From: Pseudolabrys sp. Root1462
GTDB taxonomy: Bacteria; Pseudomonadota; Alphaproteobacteria; Rhizobiales; Xanthobacteraceae
Direction: 5' to 3'
NCBI RefSeq assembly: GCF_001426945.1
Contig: NZ_LMFS01000003.1
Location: forward strand, 157,108 to 221,107
DNA length: 64,000 nt
Position numbers and translations under genes: made by a program. Of this stretch, positions 58,131-64,000 are shown piece by piece. Numbering within the stretch: position 1 is the first letter of the stretch; the number at the start of each line of letters is the position of its first letter. Below the pieces are notes generated by a model. The model was not told where the DNA came from. It did no database searches and worked only from the letters and a program-made list of their open reading frames with translations.

Positions 58131-59510
58131 TCAGTGCGAGTTGTGATTGTTCGAGCCCGGCTTCACGACGGTGAAGCCGGCAGGCGTGGAGGATGAGGGC
58201 GCATCGCTGCGCCGTTGCGGCGCCGGCGCATCGGTCACCTGATGGGCGACGGTGCCGGCCGGATGCTTGTAGGGTCCGGGATCCTTGTAATCGTCGGCGG
58301 CAAGCCCCTCGCGCACCTTGACCACCGAGAACATGCCGCCCATTTCCAGCGGCCCGTATTGGCCAAAGCCGGTCATCATCGGCAGCGTGTTGTCGGGCAA
58401 CGGCATTTCCATCGAGCCCATTTCCGCCATGCCTTCCGAACCCATCGGCATGTAGTCCGGCATGAGCTTGCGCAGCGTCTTGGTGAGATCCTTCTGCGGC
58501 GTGCCGATGAAGGTTTTCACCTCGTGGCCCATCGCATTCATGGTGTGATGCGATTTGTGGCAATGAATGGCCCAGTCGCCGGGGTCGTCGGCGACGAATT
58601 CGATCGCACGCATGCCGCCGACCGGAATGTCGGTCGTGACCTCGGGCCAGCGCGCGCTTTCGCGCACCCATCCGCCATCGGTGCCGGTGACCTCGAAATG
58701 CGGCCCGTGCATGTGGATCGGGTGATTGGTCATGGTCAGGTTGCCGACACGGATGCGCACGCGGTCGCCCTGGCGCACCGCCAGCGGATCGATTCCGGGA
58801 AACACGCGACTGTTCCAGGTCCACAGGTTGAAGTCGGTCATGGTCATGACCTTCGGCAGCGCCGTGCCGGGCTCGATATCGTAGCTCGACATCAGGAAGA
58901 CGAAATCGCGATCGACGCGATGCTCGTTCGGATCGCGCGGATGCACGACGAAGAAGCCCATCATGCCCATCGCCATCTGCACCATCTCGTCGGCATGCGG
59001 GTGGTACATGAACGTGCCGCTTCGTTTGGCGACAAATTCATAAGCGAATGTCTGTCCCGGCTTGATGTGCGGCTGCGTCAGGCCGCCGACGCCGTCCATG
59101 CCGTTCGGCACCGGCATGCCGTGCCAATGCACGGTGGTGTGCTCCGGCAGCTTGTTGGTGACGAAGATTCGCAGCCGATCGCCCTCGACGCATTCGATGG
59201 TCGGTCCGGGCGACTGGCCGTTATAGCCCCACAGCCGCGCCGTCATGCCCGGGGCGAATTCTCGCTCGACCTTTTCGGCGACGAGATGAAACTCCTTCCA
59301 GTCGCCGTTCATGCGCCACGGCAGAGACCAGCCATTGAGCGTGACGACCGGGTGATAGTCCGGTCCGCTTGATGGCCGCGGTGGCGGCTGCATGGTCGGT
59401 GAGTTGCTCGTCGCGGCTTCCGGAATGGCAGCGGCCTGCACGCGGCCACTGACGGCCGCGGCGCCGACGAGCATGACCGAAGAGCCCAGCAGATTGCGTC
59501 GTGAGATCAT
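58131..59510 (-). CDS. multicopper oxidase, Tat-exported, copper-tolerance type
   Basis: 459 residues. N-terminal SRRNLLGSS followed by a hydrophobic stretch is a Tat signal. Copper-ligand motifs in order: TTVHWHGMPVP, MYHPHADE, NHPIHMHGPHF and IHCHKSHHTMNAMGHE, so the trinuclear centre and type 1 site are complete. The C-terminal part is rich in methionine (MPMGSEGMAEMGSMEMPLPD), as in CueO/CopA oxidases that oxidise Cu(I). GGAG lies seven bases before the ATG. It lies between tolC-like and cupredoxin genes. Confidence 0.94.
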   Translation of the reverse strand: MISRRNLLGSSVMLVGAAAVSGRVQAAAIPEAATSNSPTMQPPPRPSSGPDYHPVVTLNGWSLPWRMNGDWKEFHLVAEKVEREFAPGMTARLWGYNGQSPGPTIECVEGDRLRIFVTNKLPEHTTVHWHGMPVPNGMDGVGGLTQPHIKPGQTFAYEFVAKRSGTFMYHPHADEMVQMAMGMMGFFVVHPRDPNEHRVDRDFVFLMSSYDIEPGTALPKVMTMTDFNLWTWNSRVFPGIDPLAVRQGDRVRIRVGNLTMTNHPIHMHGPHFEVTGTDGGWVRESARWPEVTTDIPVGGMRAIEFVADDPGDWAIHCHKSHHTMNAMGHEVKTFIGTPQKDLTKTLRKLMPDYMPMGSEGMAEMGSMEMPLPDNTLPMMTGFGQYGPLEMGGMFSVVKVREGLAADDYKDPGPYKHPAGTVAHQVTDAPAPQRRSDAPSSSTPAGFTVVKPGSNNHNSH

Positions 59511-59523
59511 GATCGTTCTCCGT

Positions 59524-60996
59524 TCAATGCTCTTCGCCCTCGGCGCCCGCGGGGGCGCCGGCTGCTGCGATTTCGGTATTCGACGAATTGCCGCCGATGA
59601 TCGCGGCCGACAGATCGGTACTGGCGAGCCAGAAGTCGCGCTGGACTTCGGTTGCCGTGACGCGCGCCGCGATCTGCTGCCTGATGTCGGACAGCAGCGT
59701 GAAGACGTCGATCTGCATGGCGCCGTAACGCAGCATCTGCTCGTCCGACATCGCCTTGCGCAGCGGCAGCACGTCACGCGCATAGCGTTGCGCCAGATCG
59801 TAGTTGAGGCGATAGGCGCGATAGGCCTCGCGCGTCTGCGAGCGGACATCCACCGCCTTCTGCGCCAGCCGGTTGACCGCCTGCATGTAGCTCTGCTCGG
59901 CCTCGCGCGTTCGCGCTTCGCCGAAATCGAACAGCGGCACTTCGAATTTCACGGTGAAGCCGCGACTGTGCGAGTGTTCGCCGGTCTCCCTGTTGTCCGT
60001 GATCTTGTCGGCGTAGCCGGCTTCGAGCACGTTTACGAAGCGTGTGGCATTGGTCAGCCCGTAGGACTTGGCGAGCGCTTCGACATCGAGGCGGGCTGTT
60101 TGCAGATCGACGCGCTCGTCGAGCGCCTTCTGTTCGGCTGCCTGCAATGTCGGCGGCCGCGCCGGCAGGCCCGGCAGGGCGGTCGGCAGCTTGAGCGCAA
60201 GATGATCGTCCATGAGGCCGAGCACGCGGATCAGCCGTTCGCGTTCCGATGAAGCGCGCAACTCGGCGCGGGTCAGATCGGCGGACAGTTCGGCGTGCAG
60301 CACCTGCTGACGCGACAGATCGAGCTTGCTCATCGCGCCGCTGTCGCGCATGCGGCGCGACAATTCGGCGGATGTGGTGGAAGCGCCACTGGCTTCCTTG
60401 AACAGTTTCGCGACCTGTTGCGCGGCGACCGCGCGATAATAGGCGCGCCGTGCGTCAGCGGCCGTTCGCAGCGTCTCCAGGGCGGCGGTCATTTGCGCCT
60501 GACGGAAGCGGATATTGGCGATCTCCGTCCGCGCCGGCAGCGTCGCCAGTGCGAGGATACTGCCGACGATCTGCCGCTCCAGTTCGATTTCCGGGGCGCC
60601 GGAAAGCCGGGTCAGTTCGAAGGACGGCCGGGGCGGCAAGGATTGTTGCACGCGGACGGCATCGGCAACGCCCAGAGCGTTATAGGCGGCCTGCAAACCG
60701 CGATTGTTGACCAGCGCGATCTGAACCGCGGCGTCGGCGGACAACGGCTTGCCGAGCAGGCGAGCGACACGGGCGCGAACAGCCGCCGCGTCGCCTTCGC
60801 TTTGCGTGACGGCGATATCCTTGCCCAAATGGCGTGCGGCGATTTCCGTCGGCAGACTCATGCCGCCGTCGGGCGCCAGCGTCGCACACGCCGGCAGCGT
60901 CAGAAGACTCGTCAGCAGAAGGCCGCTTTTCGTGAAGCGCCATCGCGTCGCCTGCCGCCCAAAGGCAGCCGGCCGCGAACAATGTCGGGATGGCAT
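59524..60996 (-). CDS. TolC-family outer membrane efflux lipoprotein
   Basis: 490 residues. The N-terminal LLLTSLLTLPAC is a lipobox, so it is probably acylated. The paired outer membrane factor repeats are visible as long helices (AVQIALVNNRGLQAAYNALG; LDVEALAKSYGLTNATRF; YRLNYDLAQRYARDVLPLRK). The N-terminus (LSADAAVQIALVNNRGLQA) is like the CusC/heavy-metal branch. No inner-membrane RND pump or adaptor is adjacent, so the partner is elsewhere or the protein acts differently. Its gene is followed by the oxidase after 13 bases. Confidence 0.9.
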   Translation of the reverse strand: MPSRHCSRPAAFGRQATRWRFTKSGLLLTSLLTLPACATLAPDGGMSLPTEIAARHLGKDIAVTQSEGDAAAVRARVARLLGKPLSADAAVQIALVNNRGLQAAYNALGVADAVRVQQSLPPRPSFELTRLSGAPEIELERQIVGSILALATLPARTEIANIRFRQAQMTAALETLRTAADARRAYYRAVAAQQVAKLFKEASGASTTSAELSRRMRDSGAMSKLDLSRQQVLHAELSADLTRAELRASSERERLIRVLGLMDDHLALKLPTALPGLPARPPTLQAAEQKALDERVDLQTARLDVEALAKSYGLTNATRFVNVLEAGYADKITDNRETGEHSHSRGFTVKFEVPLFDFGEARTREAEQSYMQAVNRLAQKAVDVRSQTREAYRAYRLNYDLAQRYARDVLPLRKAMSDEQMLRYGAMQIDVFTLLSDIRQQIAARVTATEVQRDFWLASTDLSAAIIGGNSSNTEIAAAGAPAGAEGEEH

Positions 60997-61064
60997 CGCA
61001 TCTCCTCGTCCATCGAATTGATAACGGGCGCGCCACGGCCGTCAGGCCGCAGTCGTGCCGGTAC

Positions 61065-61466
61065 TCAGATCGACAGGAGATTGCGTGGAGGACGATCGAT
61101 CGGGTCGGAACTGTGACCGAGCAGGTGCGCGACGCGCAACTGGCTCAAAGCAGAGACCTGCATCAGTGGTTCGGCGATCGGGGCGACGTGCGGGGTCAGC
61201 GCCGTAAAGCACAAGGTGCCGCAGCATTTGCCCGTCATGCCATGGTCGTCCGCGGCGGCCGGGGCCGGGTGCGAGGCATGATCGGCCGCCATCTGGTCGT
61301 GGGCGTGATGCGACCCGGCTTGTTCCGCCTCTGAGATCGTCAGGCAATGGGCCGCGGCATCGGTAAAGGCGAACGCGGCGGCCGGCGCGGCGACACCCAG
61401 CGCATAGAAGACGAGCGCGACGATTGCCGCCTTTCTTCGCCAGGATTTGGTAAACAGAGCCAGCAT
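61065..61466 (-). CDS. small His/Cys-rich exported protein, first gene of the copper operon
   Basis: 133 residues from MLALFTKSW. A hydrophobic segment (AAIVALVFYALGVAAPAAAFAF, read in parts) at about 11-32 serves as signal or anchor. Then follow many histidines (GSHHAHDQMAADHASH, DDHGM) and GKCCGTLCF, a probable Cu-binding set, and the tail DPIDRPPRNLLS, common in small exported proteins beside copper genes (DUF2946-like). An upstream in-frame start is possible. It diverges from hrcA. Confidence 0.72.
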   Translation of the reverse strand: MLALFTKSWRRKAAIVALVFYALGVAAPAAAFAFTDAAAHCLTISEAEQAGSHHAHDQMAADHASHPAPAAADDHGMTGKCCGTLCFTALTPHVAPIAEPLMQVSALSQLRVAHLLGHSSDPIDRPPRNLLSI

Positions 61467-61599
61467 ACCGCCCGCAAATATCCCTTGCCGCACCGGCGAC
61501 CGGCACAAAATGGCACTGTTGCCAGTTGGCGCGCAAGTCCCGACTTGATCAAGCGCACGACGATGTCCAAATTTAGTCCGTAACCAGAGAGGTTTACAG

Positions 61600-62694
61600 G
61601 TGGCGTCCCAAGACGTTCCGATCGGTTCCTCGCATGTCAGCCTCGCGGCGCTGAATGAGCGCTCGCGTGAGATTTTCCGCTCGATCGTCGAGAGCTATCT
61701 GGCGACCGGCGAACCGGTCGGCTCGCGTAATTTGGCTCGTATCCTGCCGATCACCTTGTCGCCGGCCTCGGTTCGCAACGTGATGTCGGACCTCGAGCAC
61801 CTCGGTCTTATCTTCGCGCCGCATACTTCGGCGGGCCGCCTGCCGACCGAACTGGGCCTGCGTTTCTTCGTCGATGCGCTGATGCAGGTCGGCGATCTCA
61901 CCGAAGACAACCGCCGCTCGATCGAAGCCCAGGTCGCCGGCGCCGGCACCGCCAAGTCTCTCGAAACGGTGCTCACCGAAGCTTCGCAGATGCTGTCGGG
62001 GCTGACGCGGTCGGCCGGCGTGGTGCTGACGGCGAAAGCCGATACGCGAATGAAGCACATCGAGTTCGTACGGCTGGAGCCGGAGCGGGCGCTGGCGGTG
62101 CTTGTTGGCGAGGACGGGCAGGTTGAAAACCGCGTGCTCAACGTGCCGGCCGGTCTGCCGGCCTCGGCGCTGACCGAGGCAGGCAACTTTCTCAACGCCC
62201 ATATTCGCGGCAAGACCCTGTCCGAACTGCGCACCGAAATCGAAGCGGCACTGACGCAGGGTCAGGCCGAGCTCGACCAGCTGACGCAGAAGATCATCGC
62301 CGCGGGGTTGGCGAGCTGGTCCGGCGGCGACACCGGCGCGCGCCAGCTCATCGTGCGCGGTCACGCCAACCTGCTCGAAGACCTGCACGCGCTCGAGGAT
62401 CTCGAGCGGGTGCGCTCGCTGTTTGACGCGCTGGAGGCGCAACGCGGCGTCATCGATCTGCTGGGCCGGGCCGAGCGCGGCGATGGCGTGCGCATTTTCA
62501 TCGGCTCGGAGAACAAGCTGTTCTCGCTGTCGGGCTCCTCGACCATCGTCGCGCCCTACCACGATAATGCCGGCCGTATCGTCGGCGTCATCGGCGTGAT
62601 CGGCCCGACGCGGCTCAACTATGCCCGCATCATTCCCATGGTGGACTATACGGCGCGGGTGGTGAGCCGGCTTTTGTCCGGTTCTGGCCACTAA
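61600..62694 (+). CDS. hrcA: heat-inducible transcription repressor HrcA
   Basis: 364 residues with a GTG start (AGAGG seven bases upstream). HrcA represses groESL or dnaK operons at CIRCE elements and depends on GroEL. N-terminal winged [33 protein letters not shown] (in parts), then [22 protein letters not shown] and the [18 protein letters not shown] signature. No CIRCE sequence was found in this window. grpE follows on the same strand. Confidence 0.97.
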   Translation: MASQDVPIGSSHVSLAALNERSREIFRSIVESYLATGEPVGSRNLARILPITLSPASVRNVMSDLEHLGLIFAPHTSAGRLPTELGLRFFVDALMQVGDLTEDNRRSIEAQVAGAGTAKSLETVLTEASQMLSGLTRSAGVVLTAKADTRMKHIEFVRLEPERALAVLVGEDGQVENRVLNVPAGLPASALTEAGNFLNAHIRGKTLSELRTEIEAALTQGQAELDQLTQKIIAAGLASWSGGDTGARQLIVRGHANLLEDLHALEDLERVRSLFDALEAQRGVIDLLGRAERGDGVRIFIGSENKLFSLSGSSTIVAPYHDNAGRIVGVIGVIGPTRLNYARIIPMVDYTARVVSRLLSGSGH

Positions 62695-62807
62695 AGATGC
62701 TGGAAATACAGGATTTTTCGACGAATCGGATTGGAAAAGCTTGATTTTTCGGGCTCCAGCCCTGATATCCGGGGCATACCCCCAGGTTTAAGAAGTGGAT
62801 TGAGACG

Positions 62808-63437
62808 ATGACGGACCCGACCGCGCGTAATGCTGAGAACGCGAGCGCCGAGACCGAGAATACGGCCGCCGAACCGGCGCCGCGTCCGGAATTCGCCGAG
62901 CAGCCCGATCCGGTAGCCGAGGCCAAGCGCGAAGCCTTCGAATACAAGGACAAGCTGCTGCGCACGCTGGCCGAGATGGAAAATCTGCGCAAGCGCACCG
63001 AGCGCGAAGTCGCCGATGCGCGGCTCTATGGCATCCGCAAGTTTGCGCTCGATGTGCTGAACGTCGCCGACAACATGCACCGCGCGCTGGGGACTTTGTC
63101 GGCGGAAGCGCGCGAAGCCGCCGATGCGGCGATCAAGGGCGTGCTCGAAGGCGTCGAACTCACCGAGCGTGAATTGCTGAAGACGCTGGAAAAGAACGGC
63201 GTCAAGAAATTCTCGCCGGAGGGCGAGAAGTTCGATCCCAACATACACCAGGCGATGTACGAAGTGCCGAACGCCGATGTGCCGGCGGGCCACGTCGCCC
63301 AGGTCATTCAGTCCGGCTACATGATCGGCGATCGCGTCCTGCGTCCGGCGCTGGTCGGCGTGTCGAAGCCGCAAGCGAAACCGGCGGCCAAGCCGTCCGC
63401 CAATGAAAATTCGCCCACGGGCGATGCTGGCAAATAA
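62808..63437 (+). CDS. grpE: nucleotide exchange factor GrpE
   Basis: 209 residues. GrpE is the exchange factor of DnaK. An acidic disordered N-terminus (about 1-45) leads into a long coiled coil ([27 protein letters not shown], in parts) and a C-terminal beta domain with [46 protein letters not shown] (in parts), matching the family. The Ala/Pro-rich tail is usual. A terminator follows, so dnaK is not in the same transcript. Confidence 0.97.
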   Translation: MTDPTARNAENASAETENTAAEPAPRPEFAEQPDPVAEAKREAFEYKDKLLRTLAEMENLRKRTEREVADARLYGIRKFALDVLNVADNMHRALGTLSAEAREAADAAIKGVLEGVELTERELLKTLEKNGVKKFSPEGEKFDPNIHQAMYEVPNADVPAGHVAQVIQSGYMIGDRVLRPALVGVSKPQAKPAAKPSANENSPTGDAGK

Positions 63438-63463
63438 GACGAACGGTTATCGATGAGCACACG

Positions 63464-63493
63464 CGGCGCCCCTTGCGGGCGCCGTTTGTTTTT
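63464..63493 (+). terminator. Rho-independent terminator after grpE
   Basis: Stem CGGCGCCC / GGGCGCCG with loop CTTGC, followed by TTTGTTTTT. Confidence 0.92.
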
Positions 63494-63709
63494 GGCCGTG
63501 ACGCTGACGCGAAATTCACCGCGTGCGGTTTCGATGCTGAGGCAAGGCGTTAGCGGTCTTCTTCGGATTGGAATAATTCCAGCTCCTTGCGACACGCGTC
63601 CCGCCAGTTTTGATTCGTTATAAACTACTGATTTCATTGATATTTTCCTTGACGACGACGGCCACGGCGAACACTGTCCGGCGAAATTCCCTGCGACAGG
63701 AGGCCGCAT

Positions 63710-64000
63710 ATGCCGACATCATCTTCCCTCACGTCTTCGCCTTGGCGCTTCAAACAACTGGGCTGCGCGGCCGCGCTGTTCGCACTCGCTGCTCTGTCAG
63801 GCACGGCGCAGGCGGCGTCGATGAAGGACGGTGCCAAGGCCTACGAGCCGTTCATCGCCGAGAACATCGGCAAGGCCATCGCCGGCGCCAAGGAGATGCA
63901 GGCCGCGGTCAAGGCCGGCGATCTCAAGGCGGCGCAGGACGCCTGGATCAAGTCGCGCAAGGGCTGGGAAGTGATGGAGCCGGTGACCGGCACCTACTTC
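63710..64000 (+). CDS. EfeO-like periplasmic iron-uptake protein, partial
   Basis: 97 codons; the gene runs off the right edge. A signal peptide ends near GTAQA (about 34). The mature start has YEPFIAENIGKAIAGAKEM and the sequence AWIKSRKGWEVMEPVTGTYF, close to the W-(x)-R-x-x-W-E pattern at the start of the imelysin-type EfeO/EfeM domain. AGGAGG lies six bases before the ATG. EfeO binds iron for the EfeU permease with EfeB; neither partner is in view. Upstream, 63605-63650 is AT-rich and probably holds the promoter; no Irr or Fur site was identified. Confidence 0.75.
   Translation, partial: MPTSSSLTSSPWRFKQLGCAAALFALAALSGTAQAASMKDGAKAYEPFIAENIGKAIAGAKEMQAAVKAGDLKAAQDAWIKSRKGWEVMEPVTGTYF

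Noticed and set aside
58215-59372. Open frame on plus opposite the multicopper oxidase
   Set aside because: The many histidines come from reading the oxidase codons backward; no domain fits.

Overview
The window is chromosomal DNA of a GC-rich alphaproteobacterium, most likely Hyphomicrobiales (Rhizobiales; Bradyrhizobiaceae/Xanthobacteraceae-like). This rests on gene order (hemE-hemJ-rho, mnmE-mnmG-rsmG-parA-parB, maf-coaE-dnaQ-secB, hslV-DUF2585-hslU, hisB-DUF2628-hisH-hisA-hisF-hisE-coaA, hemW-rdgB-rph, hrcA-grpE), on two perfect parS sites, on alphaproteobacterial LexA boxes (GAAC-N7-GAAC) and on clustered GANTC sites. The species cannot be fixed from sequence reading alone. No rRNA, tRNA, CRISPR array, transposase or prophage was seen.

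Layout. 1-1.5 kb: end of a histidine kinase, a SET-domain protein and a small secreted protein. 1.5-7.8 kb: partition and tRNA/rRNA modification block (parB, parA, rsmG, mnmG, mnmE, all minus) with parS inside rsmG and upstream of mnmG. 7.9-15.9 kb: an accessory block that separates mnmE from rho, holding two RidA proteins, two DUF2147 proteins, a YyaL-type thioredoxin-domain protein, a chemoreceptor fused to a substrate-binding domain, a LysR regulator and a small protein. 16-19 kb: rho, hemJ, hemE. 19.08-19.43 kb: probable replication origin. 19.4-24.8 kb: PPDK regulatory protein, maf, coaE, dnaQ, a chemoreceptor pair and secB; aroE, usual between maf and coaE, is absent. 24.9-29.6 kb: fxsA, Tim44-like, mltA, Smr, a lysine-rich protein, and an HTH regulator fused to a dUTPase-like domain. 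29.7-37.7 kb: hslVU, rnk, histidine operon, coaA. 37.8-49.1 kb: OlsB-like acyltransferase, hybrid kinase, chemoreceptor, frameshifted comM, TetR/MFS pair, a LexA-boxed 57-residue gene, GAF-GGDEF-EAL protein. 49.1-57.3 kb: gshB, chemoreceptor, yraN, rsmI, LpoA-like lipoprotein, hemW, rdgB, rph. 57.3-61.5 kb: copper-handling operon lying between rph and hrcA. 61.6-64 kb: hrcA, grpE, and the start of an EfeO-like iron protein.

How it fits together. Most of the window is the conserved origin-proximal core: DNA replication and segregation, translation fidelity, heme, histidine and CoA synthesis, and proteostasis. Lineage-specific material is set into it: the block between rho and mnmE, the copper operon between rph and hrcA, sensory genes (four chemoreceptor-type proteins, one hybrid kinase, one c-di-GMP enzyme) and dispersed REP-like hairpins. 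The items most worth a second look are the chemoreceptor/substrate-binding fusion, the HTH/dUTPase-like regulator with its promoter palindrome, the LexA-boxed small gene, the roughly 70-residue insert in MnmE, and the comM frameshift. Start codons were chosen by Shine-Dalgarno match and family N-termini; nothing was checked against a database.
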